A stretch of DNA of 64,000 bases. Source: Cladopsammia gracilis. Lineage: Eukaryota > Cnidaria > Anthozoa > Scleractinia > Dendrophylliidae. Positions 32,301-40,717 of the stretch are shown piece by piece; the stretch's first letter is position 1, and every line of letters starts with the position of its first letter. The stretch spans positions 15,001 through 79,000 of the forward strand of contig JAJGOT010001054.1 in the NCBI GenBank assembly GCA_022457155.1, written 5' to 3'. The notes beneath the pieces were generated by a model. The model did no database searches, had not been told where the DNA came from, and worked only from the letters and a program-made list of their open reading frames with translations. The translations under genes were made by a program, and so were the position numbers.

Positions 32301-35091
32301 TCTTATATACGTAGGGTACAAGTGTTCAACACAAAGGAACATAATGAAAGTGTCAAGCGAAATTCTTTGAGCTCAGCAAAAGTAAATTTCAAAATATATT
32401 TTTAACCCAAGTGGCCATTGTTCATAAAACTATTTTTAAAAGTAATCTACATTTGAAAACCCTAAAACAAAGAAGTAGCAGAAAAGCCAAGTCAGCAAGC
32501 GGCTTTTTAAGCACGTAATGGTGTCGTATCAATAGATTTGCAAGGTCGGCAAATAACTTGTACTAGCGATGTACTAGCGATGTACCATTATCGAGTTATT
32601 CACCTACAACAAAAGCTACTAAATTTAACTTCGATGAGTCAGCTAAACTATTCATACTGAAAAAACAAAATGACACCATTACTTGCCAAGTCGTCGATTA
32701 GTTAAATAAAACTGAATAACACCGTGAGTGCCGGACGAGACTAATTTAGAACAGTAATAACAACTATTGTGTGTACAGCTTGATACGCGTGAAAAATCGG
32801 CTAGACATGATAAATTTACTAACAAGGTGTCAACTTGAATAGTGGAACGAACCTAATTAAGAACGATAAATTAACTCAAGGTAAACCATTGTTCAGAAGG
32901 TAGTACATTTTAGTATGAATGAAAGCACGACCTGGTACAGTAATTGAATGCTTTTCAAAGAGGTTAAAACAATTAAGTTTGATTGTCAAAAACAAAACCC
33001 TGTTGACTTTTAGAAGATTAAATTTCGATGAATAGCACAAAAGCTTATAATAAAAGCGAATTTCATACTAAGCAAAACCTTTCACAGCTGAATGCGGAGT
33101 AAACCAAGCTGAATTGACACAACAGTCATTTGTATTCCCGATTCAACTCCAGACATGTCCTCAAAAGAACCAGAGAGTGTTATCATAATACTGTTACGTT
33201 TTTACAACAACGAACAATAATTCACTCACTAGTTTTCTCGTTGTTTATGTCAGTCATATTGGCGCCAGAACAGCAACCATAACTATGGGAATTATACAAA
33301 CCTCCGGTCAGGAAGTAAAATTGCAGTTTAATACCGATGCCTTGGATTTTATTTATACTCGGCCCTTCACTAGAAATCCGCAAACATTTCCTTCCAGCAG
33401 AAATTTTAGCTGTCTCCGCAACCCGCAAAAATTTCCTCCCGCAAAACAAATTCAGTCGGACAATCCGCAATATTTCCTTGTGCACGGTAGCTAAATCAAC
33501 AAAACTATGACGTCTTTCCCATACTATTGCACAATCAAACCGTAATAACAATGAATAGAAAAAAAACGCAAAGTTCATGCTATTTTGCTCTGCCATACCG
33601 CTCATATTAAAACACAAACTTTCCTGTCCCATTTAACTTTCTTAAAACGTCTCCATTAGTAAAATGCACCGTGAAATTCTCAAACTACGTTTCCCAAGAA
33701 AACGCATTTGACCTATTTTTACCCTTTTTACATGAGATATCGAAATTTAAGAAGGACTAATACCTTTGCGGTAACGTAATGTGAGATATGACAAGTTTAT
33801 GACAAGTTCTGACATCCCAATACCCTAGGGAAATTAACAATAGGTCCGAGGGTGCTCCCCAAAAATTTTAGTGGCAGTATGTGACGCCCTTCTTGAAATC
33901 CTAACCGGTTTAACCAACCATATCCTCAATGCCCTAATATAGCTTCTATAAAGAAGGAAGAAGAAACCCCCCGGACAAAAGTCCACAAAATTTTGTTAAC
34001 AACTTTTGTCCCTTTTTCGTACTCAATTCCGAAATCTCGCTTAATGCGCATGCGCATTAACGAGATAAAAAAGAAAGAAAGATTTGCATCATTTTTGGCA
34101 TGTGGCCTACAAATTAATTGCAAAACATTGCTCAATTTTGATGTGATTTAAACACAAAAAAGTGTGCATGGTCAAGTAAAGTTCAACATAAATTGTAGCG
34201 CCTTTGTTATTGTTAATACCAATCACTGATTTTGTATATATGTCTATGCTTTTTTTGTACTTTTTTTTTTACATTTACATTCACAGTGATGGGAAACTGT
34301 TGCGAATTATAGTATTAGGTTAGATTACATTAGATTAGATTAGATTAGATTAGATTAGATTGGAGTCCAGTGATAGTTGTAAAAACTGTGGATTATTGAA
34401 TCATTCTGTTGACACTTTACACATAACATGTTCCTTTCCATATCATAGGCATGGATAATTCTTTTTTCGTAATTACGATTCTGTTGAGCAGCTCATCCAG
34501 TGTTATTAGAACTCTGACATTTTAGTGCGTTTATAATAAATGCAATAAAGTGGGTCACGCAGGGACTACATGTCGTTCAAAATATAAAAGCCTTTTCTTT
34601 CCTGAACAAATTCTGGAAACAAAAAGACACTAGCTCATTGTACTGTCACATCTCTCGTAAAAACCCAGACTGTTGATCTGATTCAGCAAGACAGTCAGCC
34701 AACTGTGGATAATCGTTGCATACAAACCTATTCAACTCGGCGCAAGTTTGGATAATCTGAATTCTATTTTACAGTATCATGCTGATCATCACAGTTTTCA
34801 GAGGGTTTGCACATGTATAACGTTTGTTTTTAGTCGTAACAGATAGTATTCTGAGTATTTGTAACGTCCAAATACAATGTATGAACATTCTATGTATGAT
34901 CCATTCCCGGGAGGCTGGGGGGGATCCATTCCATCGGTGTTGAGTTTGGTTGACAATAACAATGAAAAGCCATAACAATTGATAGTTTGCAATCACGCGA
35001 CCTTCAGTCCTGTGGCACTCAAATGACAAAGGCCATGGCGGCCAGGTTGGTGCCAGAACAAAAGAAGTTCATCAAAATTCTTTTGTAGGTG

Positions 35092-35122
<31 letters not shown>

Positions 35123-36784
35123 CAAACCAAGAATAGACTTCAAGAATACACCTTTAAAACAACGGGACTACAAAGCGAAATCCCTTGTGAACCGATACAC
35201 CAGAACAGAATCTTGAGTTGTGTGCGTGGATAGTTTTATACTGATGCGGTCATTATGTACCAGTCAATTCCGAGACCGCCCATCGCCCCCCCCCCCCCCC
35301 ACCCCCGGCATACCCCGGGCATTTGACGAGAGGTTAGCTCCGCATAGTGGGGCATTTGACGTGAAACAAGGCCCGACGGGGCGAGCATTGGACTTCAACA
35401 AAAACGTTGGTCAGCGGTCGCAAAGTAAAAGATTTCGTAATCTATTCTTTCCGGTTCCACGTGTCTGTTGACTCGGTTGACCTTTGTCGTAAAATATAAA
35501 TATTCATATATGGTCATTTATATTCTGGAGTTCCTGAGAAAATTATTCCGAGCTAGTGTCGAAAGGTAAAGTATTAAAAATTTAATAGCCATATTTTATA
35601 ATATTCCGTCACCATGAGTGGTGGCATGATTAATTGAATTTGCTCGATTTATCTTTCATCGTGATTCTTTAATAAGTTAATAAAGCACAATGGTCAAAAG
35701 TTGCTGTGATGCTGTTTTCGAAAATAGGGCAAATTTTGTTAATTGTGCGTTGTTTTTTCAAATATTTATTTGGAAATCAGATCAACGGACAAAACGAAAG
35801 TGACTTATAAGCAAGATCTTTGTTTACATTTAGTATTTCGAAACATATGTTCAGAAGTTGCAATATCGTTCTATTTTTTTTCGCTGAAACTAAATCTACA
35901 ATGTAGCTAAGAGATATATAAACAACGAACAACAGCACAAGCAAAGATTGCAAGATATTTAAGTGAACATGAAAGATAATATACGATTTATATGTTGGTC
36001 GAATTCAAAACCACAACTGAAATAGTGGCATGCATCTGACAGCGTACGTGATCGCACCCCGAAAACAATCCGAACAGCACCTGACCAGCTTATAGATTTG
36101 TCTTGGCAAGTGTACAAAATAATGTTAAAGAAAACCATCCAGATCGGCAAAAATTTTTTGACTTCGCAAATAGCGTTTAAGAACAACTTCAGACTTTACA
36201 TACAGGCTTCGTTGGCACCGAAGTTACCAACTTTGTTTCAAAGTTCGCAATTTGGTTGGCAAACTGACAAATGAAATTGACAACTTCGCAACGTAGTATC
36301 AAATCTCCCAACGAACTTGGCAACTGGCGCGGCCAAAGTAAGCTGAAATCCACTGTAACTAGTTACTTTAATCCCCCCTTGCCCGGACGGTGGGGCATTT
36401 GACGCTCTGTGAAGCCCTGCCCGGTGGGGCATTTGACCGTATAAACTGCCCACATAGTGGGGCATTTGACAATTTTTTTTCAAAAAAGTCAAATGCCCGG
36501 GGGTTTGCCCGGGGGGGATGGGCGGTCTTGGAATTGACTGGTACATTATTTTTAAGAAGGCCTCGGAGGTCGGGTATTATCCCTTACGTCGCTAGTGAAA
36601 ATCAGGCCTTAGTTGTCATATCATATTAGCTCTAATTTTACCTGTTAAACGCCAGTCGATTTTCACGCAGAGTAACATCATCATCAGCTCCTGTGGAATA
36701 GTAACTAAAGGCTTTCTTGTTCAAATGAATGGCAGCGCATTTCTCCAGATCATCGATTGATACAGGGTTGGTTGAGTTCGCCAT
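17311..36784 (-). CDS. HAO1-like: 2-hydroxyacid oxidase, copy B (six exons, 365 aa)
   Basis: Second tandem copy of the FMN-dependent 2-hydroxyacid oxidase. Exons in coding order: 36642-36784, 21151-21302, 18551-19056, 18298-18459, 17851-17920 and 17311-17375; lengths and phases equal those of copies A and C. The frame is intact to TGA. Y28, D162, K232, H256 and R259 are kept; the family Tyr at 134 is Gln, Trp is Tyr112 and the usual lid Arg is His169. Variants peculiar to this copy: Cys16 for Tyr, IIW for VLW in exon 4, CK for YK at the exon 4 end. It ends in SHL (PTS1-type). Intron 1 is 15.3 kb and packed with repeats, including the 60-bp minisatellite. All introns are GT-AG. Confidence 0.92.
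17409..17722 (+). repeat. 175-bp tandem duplication in HAO-B intron 5
   Basis: CAGTAAATAAGCATAACAAA through GAGGAATATCTGT occurs at 17410-17553 and 17585-17722 with almost no differences. The junction contains extra short CAGTAAATAA copies. The near-identity implies a recent event. Confidence 0.9.
17851..17920 (-). CDS. HAO1-like: HAO-B exon 5
   Basis: [18 protein letters not shown] then AMALA. The intronic bases next to it (17921-17953) are nearly identical to those next to HAO-C exon 5, so the similarity reaches into non-coding sequence. Confidence 0.92.
18298..18459 (-). CDS. HAO1-like: HAO-B exon 4
   Basis: [12 protein letters not shown].. to [11 protein letters not shown]. About 7 of 162 bases differ from copy A by eye. 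The DGGVR and GRP FMN motifs are intact. Confidence 0.95.
18551..19056 (-). CDS. HAO1-like: HAO-B exon 3
   Basis: Carries Y112, Q134 (in FIQMQLYTD), D162 (LTVDCP), H169, K232 (IIKG), H256 and R259. The lid segment 163-225 is only about half identical to copy A, while the last 40 codons are almost the same. Confidence 0.95.
19079..19283. mobile_element. 205-bp foldback with telomere-type repeats in its loop
   Basis: Arms of about 75 bp (ATGCAAAACATTACACAATG..CAGACCGGGGG) are exact or near-exact complements. The loop holds three tandem CCCTAA units plus GTCTGCAGTCTGC repeats. It lies 23 bp upstream (minus sense) of HAO-B exon 3, within the acceptor side of intron 2. Confidence 0.9.
19385..20350. 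mobile_element. probable degenerate DNA element, motif AGGTTCTTATATT
   Basis: TAAGAACCTAG (19389), CGGGTCTTATATTTTGAG (19428), GTTAGGTTCTTAAATAGG (19932), ATAAGAACCTG and CAGGTTCTTATATTT (20243-20285), and TAGGTTCTTATATGTGG (20337) recur in both orientations at the two ends. One AGGTTCTTATATACG also lies at 32298. I see no clear termini. Confidence 0.45.
20906..21053. mobile_element. 148-bp foldback MITE
   Basis: AATTATTGGGTTCGGTTTTC..GATAGCGAGA and the complement ..TCTCGCTATCATGCGAAAAC..CCAATAATT; arms are about 62 bp with some mismatches. It sits 100 bp upstream of the HAO-B exon 2 donor, inside intron 2. Confidence 0.85.
21151..21302 (-). CDS. HAO1-like: HAO-B exon 2
   Basis: [20 protein letters not shown].. 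with Gln and Asn replacing the Arg and His of copy A, and [11 protein letters not shown] replacing [11 protein letters not shown]. Confidence 0.94.
21957..24135. repeat. minisatellite of 60-bp units (about 36 copies) with 540-bp higher-order period
   Basis: The unit runs CATGTATGATCACCGTGATT, ACCATAACCACCGTGACC, ACCATTACTACCGTGACCAC, TA and is nearly invariant; it is itself built from CACCGTGA/ACCAC sub-repeats. Diagnostic variants (two CGACC units, a plain unit, then CCGCCG with CTATCG) appear at 22201-22440 and again at 22741-22980, exactly nine units apart. One 20-bp slip lies at 23401-23420. Because 60 is a multiple of 3, at least four long frames are open; I do not call them genes. Confidence 0.97.
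24425..24860 (-). pseudogene. Helitron PIF1-type helicase fragment
   Basis: Minus-strand frames read [20 protein letters not shown] (Walker A region APTGKAAF), then after shifts [37 protein letters not shown] and [15 protein letters not shown]. These match the helicase core of Helitrons. No RepHel or 3' hairpin end is seen, so it is a fragment. Confidence 0.8.
25040..25361 (-). pseudogene. LINE reverse transcriptase C-terminus, interrupted by hAT
   Basis: Frame [59 protein letters not shown]: the usual C-terminal tail of CR1/L2-type LINE proteins. The 5' side is cut at the hAT insertion at 25370. Confidence 0.75.
25370..26926 (+). mobile_element. hAT transposon with 8-bp target duplication
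   Basis: TIRs CATAGGCGTACGGGCC and GGCAAAAAATTGCCCGTACGCCTATG end the element. The 8-bp direct repeat TCCCTAAC flanks it (25362-25369 and 26927-26934), as expected of hAT. The subterminal motif TTTGGGCAA occurs several times within about 80 bp of both ends. Inside is the C-terminal part of a transposase; most of the ORF has been lost. Confidence 0.9.
26283..26660 (+). pseudogene. hAT transposase (ZMYM1-like) C-terminal fragment
   Basis: Frames joined across shifts and a stop read [44 protein letters not shown] and [18 protein letters not shown]. The ERSFS..LRRLK and INIERAYAN blocks are the hAT C-terminal dimerisation domain. It is disrupted and cannot be functional as it stands. Confidence 0.85.
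27421..27860 (+). repeat. 275-bp tandem duplication
   Basis: GACCACATTTAGTACAACAA through CACAACTGGCTTCTCATTGG is present at 27424-27580 and 27699-27830, about 90 percent identical by eye, offset by about 275 bp. Confidence 0.85.
28664..28967. mobile_element. 304-bp foldback element, motif GTCTCGCTTAGGGTT
   Basis: The arms CCCGGGGGGACTCCCATATG..GGGGATGCTCGTCG mirror CGACGGGCATCCCCGCCCCTTT. Inside, GTCTCGCTTAGGGGT, GTCTCGCTTAGGGT, GTCTCGTTTAGGGTT, GTCTCTTTTAGGGGT and GTCTCCTTTAGGGGT repeat at 40-60-bp spacing. It shares terminal sequence with 13498-13866 but not the internal motif. Confidence 0.88.
28990..29370. mobile_element. element end, motif ACCCCATCTCAGAC
   Basis: ACCCCATCTCAGACC occurs at about 29010, 29043, 29243 and 29275, and the right end reads ATCCAGCGGCACATACCCG then TATATATGGGAGACACCCCC. 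The left terminus is not clear. Confidence 0.65.
29745..30130. mobile_element. foldback element, motif ACCCTGTTTAGGAC
   Basis: ACCCTGTTTAGGAC or a one- to two-base variant occurs at about 29778, 29817, 29850, 29998 and 30038. The right end GTCCAGCGGCACGTCCCCG, TATAAGGGAGTACCCCC is mirrored on the left by TATAGGGGTGCCGCTGAGGG. Confidence 0.75.
31671..31792. mobile_element. 122-bp MITE with GCGCTTCG-rich arms
   Basis: TACAGGCGCTTATTTTT on the left, ATAAAGCGCCTGTCATGCAG on the right. The interior is rich in CGCGCTTCGCG. A diverged relative ends at 30882. Confidence 0.55.
34319..34363 (+). repeat. ATTAG pentanucleotide microsatellite
   Basis: Eight or so tandem ATTAG units. Confidence 0.95.
35258..36543. 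mobile_element. 1.29-kb DNA element, motif GTGGGGCATTTGAC
   Basis: The 55-bp termini TACCAGTCAATTCCGAGACC.. and ..GGTCTTGGAATTGACTGGTA are complementary. GGGGCATTTGAC recurs at both ends (about 35316, 35349, 36391, 36424, 36460 and as GTCAAATGCCC at 36488). Flanks CATTATG and CATTATT suggest a 7-bp (or 6-bp) target duplication. The interior has no convincing ORF. Confidence 0.88.
36642..36784 (-). CDS. HAO1-like: HAO-B exon 1
   Basis: [20 protein letters not shown].. to RENRLAFN with the split Arg codon AG|G. An upstream in-frame extension exists, but homology to copies A and C begins at this ATG. Confidence 0.9.
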
Positions 36785-36904
36785 GTTGTACTTGCAATGA
36801 TCCAATAAAGACAATAAACTTGAAAGTTGGTATGCCCAGTGCACGAGTCCGACGAGTTCTTCAAGTACCGGATGCCTCCTGTCTCCTGCGCAACCACACC
36901 ATAC

Positions 36905-37000
36905 CTATATTCTTACGCAGCCGTTATTAGAGCTCATCACGCAACGCTCCTCGTGTCTAATAACGGCTGCGAAGGAGACTACGGTGAGACTACACCATAC
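36905..37000. mobile_element. foldback with CGCAGCCGTTATTAGA arms
   Basis: CGCAGCCGTTATTAGA faces TCTAATAACGGCTGCG across a 26-nt spacer, about 130 bp upstream of the HAO-B start codon. The flanks ACCACACCATAC and CTACACCATACCAC are also repeated. Confidence 0.7.
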
Positions 37001-37719
37001 CACAACCGCGGTTAAATAATTATCTCAGTTTAACTTAAAAGTAGCAAACAATGAAATAAAGAAATGATCTGAAGCAGTTCAGTTAAGTTTATTGGGGGTA
37101 AGGGTTAGATTTGGGAAATTTCCAAGAAGCGAATTTTATGTTGTAAATGGATATCTGAACAAACATTCTAATCTGAAAAGCGCTCCTATTTTGCATGATT
37201 TCCACTCCACTCGCCACCGCGCGAGAAACGCGAGAGGGGGGCATATTTGTCTTTGAAGGTCTTGTTCTGAGTTTACTTTTACCGCCAGACTTCATCTTCC
37301 CGAACGACTGCGTTTAACAGCAGTATCAAGAAACAAATATGAAAGGCTACCAGTCACCATTCATCAATTACTCCGGAAGGAGAAGAAAATGGTAGACGCC
37401 GGGTCCACTAGGCCAAATTTTAAATACACGCCCCAGCGTTCAATCGAGAAAATAGTACTTAAAAGTACAACTACAGCTGCAACCTTTTCAGTAGTAGCCT
37501 TGCGCCGAAACTGGGTACAACATTAAAAGAAGTGCCGGAATAACAGAGTTCTTTTACCTTAATATAACAGCAAAACCTTATCTTCTGTTTACCTAACACT
37601 ACTGAACTAGACAAAGCAAATCTAGTGGTGGTCTCGATATTTTGGTTAAACAAGGGAAGTTGTCTCAATACCTTATTCCTTTTAAAAATGGACTTGTAAC
37701 CACGTGGATTCATCAAATA
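37001..37719. other. intergenic, nothing recognised
   Basis: AT-rich sequence with no recognisable coding or repeat family in the region upstream of HAO-B. Confidence 0.5.
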
Positions 37720-38240
37720 AAACGTTACTCTGGTTAAAAACTTGTGTTCGAAAATATATAAAATATGGAAAAAAAATTCCAACGTTTCGGATAAAACTTC
37801 AGCCTTCGTCAAGGGGAAGTGATAAGAAATTTACAAAGAGCGCGAAAATATATTAAGAAAAATGCAAATTTGAGCTAATTATATATAAGCCTTGTCCTTT
37901 AAAGTTAAATGCAAATACTCATGCGGCAAATGAATGCCGTCGTTCCGATTTAGCGGATTCTTGCAAACATTGATCTCCCATGCCTGCAAAAGGACTGTAA
38001 AAGGCGTCTGTTACACCAATTTGCATTCGTCCGTAAGATCTTGGATGACTTCCAGGAAATGGAGTGACCAAAGCGTAAACAATGTTCGGCTAACGCTGAC
38101 TTTTGCGGTTGTTTATGTTCTACCGCTTTCTGGTGTTCTTTCAGTCGAGAAGCAAATTTGCGTTTCGTTTCACCAATGTAGCTCTTGTCACACACAATCT
38201 TGACAGGGAATTGAATAAATAGCGCCACGAGTCTGATCTT
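37720..38240 (-). pseudogene. Penelope-like element GIY-YIG endonuclease and 3' end
   Basis: Minus strand: GAIYSIPCQDC, then CDKSYIGETKRKFASRLKEH, then SALAEHCLRFGHSISWK: the GIY-YIG endonuclease tail of Penelope-like retroelements, with a small frame disturbance at the Cys cluster. Downstream (37740-37810) is TTGACGAAGGCTGAAG.. followed by CCGAAACGTTGG, which looks like the hammerhead-ribozyme-like region known at Penelope-like element ends. No reverse transcriptase is present. Confidence 0.8.
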
Positions 38241-38244
38241 TCGG

Positions 38245-38340
38245 CAGCGTTAGCCGAACATTATTTACATTTACGTCACTCCATTTCCTGGAAGTCATCC
38301 AAGATCTTACGCACGAATGCAAATTGGCGTAACAGACGCT
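38245..38340 (+). pseudogene. inverted second copy of the Penelope-like endonuclease segment
   Basis: Codes ALAEHYLHLRHSISWKSSKI, then LRTNANW.. on the plus strand; the complement of 38005-38098. The two copies therefore lie head to head about 150 bp apart. Confidence 0.8.
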
Positions 38341-38646
38341 AAATACCTCCTGTTTTGTTCGAAAGCCAAGTTTATGAACTGCTAGGAATCCAGTTACATG
38401 TGGTTTTCTAACTCACATACCGGAAGTGACTCACATGCCGGAAGTATATCGAAACATCTCCTTTCCTTTGAAAACGGCTGGTTATATAAGCGAAATGAAC
38501 TGTAACAATACAAGTAAAAGTCCTTAATAGCCTCTAACTTGATTTCTGATAACTGAATGAAAGTATTCATCTCAATGTCTCTAATAGTGTTCATAATCAA
38601 CTAATATAATGTTCAATAAACAAACATTATATGGAATAAGTAAATG

Positions 38647-40018
38647 TCAATCAAATTGTCTTTTAAACAAGGTAGTCTTTAAACCTAGCTGGAAGCTTGA
38701 CTGTCCTCGAGCTGGTTCTCCTGGCCATACTTGGAGCAGGCGTAGCAGGCGTCTGAGGCTTTGTAGTGTCAGCTTCACCTGTAGACTTGGCTTCTTCTGG
38801 TGGTGCGGTACTGGTGGCCTTGTCTGCATCCAGCCTTGGTCTGAGGTCTTATCTGTTCCTGCGGGACTGATTCCCCATCAGTCTGAACCAAGTAAGACCT
38901 GTCTGACAGTTTCTCGAGGCACTTTCCTAGCTGCCAGGTTTTCTTTCGTTGTCAAGTCACTCTGACGTCTTGACCTATGCGCAGTTCGGGTAGTGTCTTA
39001 GCATTTTTGTCGAAGTAACTCTTGGCATTCTACCTCCTTGGCTGTAGTCTTTCTTGTACTCCGTCAACCACTTCAGGGTATAGCAGGTTAGTTGTTACAG
39101 GCACAAGTGTCCTTCTTCTTCTTGACATGAGTCTTTGACATGGGCTGGACTTGATTCCTTCAGTTGGGGTGTTTCTGTGGTCGAGTAGAGCTAACCAGAA
39201 GTCTTTCTTGTCTGCTATCGCTTTCTTGAAAAGACTCTTCACAATCTTTACTGCACATTCTGATTTACCGTTGGATCTTGAGTGGTAGGGGGAGGATGTG
39301 ATGTGTTTAAACTCCCACTCTCTGGTGAACTCTCGACTGGTATACTGTGGACCGTTGTCCGTCATTAGGATATCTGGGATACCGTGACGGCTAAACCGTT
39401 ATCTGTAGAACTCTATGAGGGCTGTCGATGTGGTTACCTTTAGCTGACTGACTTCGACGTAGTCCGAGTAACTGTCAACAAGGACAATGTATTCCTTGTT
39501 GTGAAGTGTAAACAGTTCTGATGACAAGCGACTCCATGGACGATCAAGAATCTCGTGCGACTGCATTGGCTGCTTTTGCTGCTTCGCTTGAAACTCAGCA
39601 CAAATGGAGCAATTTGTGACTGCCTCCTTGATTTCAGCATTCATCGAGGGCCAGAATATACTAGATCCCTTGCTTTCTGTAGGCAGGCTTCAATACCTAG
39701 GTGGCTTGAGTGTATCCTGGATGTCACTTCTGTGCGTAGTGCTTTTGGAATTATTAGCCTCTGATTCTTGTGTAAAGTCAGTTCATTCCTGTAGGTCCAG
39801 AATTCTCTTATGTGTACCGGTACTTCCTCTCTCTCTTTAGGCCATCCATTAGTAAAGTAGTCTTCAGGTTCTGCATCACAGGGTCCTATTCTGTGGCTTT
39901 CTGCAGCTGGGTCAGTCTCTCGCTGCTGATCGTTATTGTATTCAGTGGACTCTTTGTCTGGGGTGCCGGAGTCTGACATTGAGACTCGTGACAGGTGGTC
40001 TGCGATGTACATAATTAT
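38647..40018 (-). pseudogene. Ty3/gypsy retrotransposon pol fragment (RNase H end to integrase)
   Basis: Order on the minus strand: MYIADHLSRVSM (RNase H end), the integrase zinc finger HSSHLG..CSICAEF, then the integrase core with MTDNGPQYTSREF and SNGKSECAVK. The core Asp in the first motif appears as Glu (SSELFTL). There is a frameshift at about 39640 and an in-frame TAA at about 39411, so the gene is dead. It is truncated upstream at 40018; a poorly conserved tail continues to 38647. No LTRs are found. Confidence 0.85.
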
Positions 40019-40379
40019 AATAAAAAGAAATAATTTCCAATTCGTTTAGTTTTATTACTCGCACGTTTTTACGTCCGTGGAAGATTAACTGCGAGATTAA
40101 CTGATAAATTGTCATTGCGTGTTGATACGATGCCACTTCAGGCAAAAACTTCAGTGAAAAAGTTAAAAAAAAAATTCAAAGGAAGTAAAGACAGGTTGTA
40201 CCTGCAAAAAAAGCAAAAAATGGCCACTTAACTGAGATATTATAAATCATTTGTACGTAAACAAATTTTACGGCGCAGAATTTTGGGCAAACAAACCAAA
40301 ATAACATTTCATCTTTTCCGTTTCGATCTGTATATGACTTAAAAACATTGCATGTGATAAAATCAGAAGCACACAACTG

Positions 40380-40717
40380 ATAAGCTTCTGATAAACTGTA
40401 CGGCAACCTTCCCAAGACCACAGATACACTGATGATCAGGAGGCTGCGGTTTATAGGACACTGTTGGAGAAAAAAGGTGATAAGTGGAAAGGTGGAAGTG
40501 GAAAGGTGATAAGTGATCTACTACTCTGGGAACCAAAGCACGGCGCAAGAAAGAGAGGACGACCAGCAACAACATATGTAGACCAGCTGCGAAATGATAC
40601 TGGTTTGAGCATTGCTGAACTGAAGAGCATCATGGAAAACCGGAAGAAATGGATGAAGCTAGTTAATGGAGTTCGAGTTCGCTCGAAATAAGCAAGCAAG
40701 CAAGCAAGCAAGCAAAA
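40380..40717 (+). pseudogene. LINE ORF C-terminus with AAGC tail
   Basis: LYGNLPKTTDTLMIRRLRFI, GHCWR, then after a frameshift LLWEPKHGARKRGRPATTY, VDQLRNDTGLSIAELKSIM to VRVRSK and a stop. The 3' end is an AAGC microsatellite, typical of LINE tails. Confidence 0.8.

Larger units (their letters stand above)
30131..35257. other. gene-free stretch of HAO-B intron 1
   Basis: No coding sequence recognised. It contains GC-rich MITE ends (TCTCGCGCTTCGCGCTCGTG at 30782 and 31702, with the GCGCCTGTCATGCAGGCT terminus at 31770), a motif-repeat patch at 33365-33480 (CCGCAAAAATTTCCTCCCGC type), an ATTAG microsatellite (34319-34363) and an imperfect foldback around GGCGGCC (35032-35110). The remainder is AT-rich and featureless to me. 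Confidence 0.6.

Noticed and set aside
33222..33632. 136-codon minus-strand frame
   Set aside because: Partly made by the CCGCAAAAATTTCC motif repeats on the other strand; no homology or splice context.
38609..38965. 118-codon plus-strand frame
   Set aside because: Antisense to the decayed Ty3/gypsy pol tail on the minus strand.
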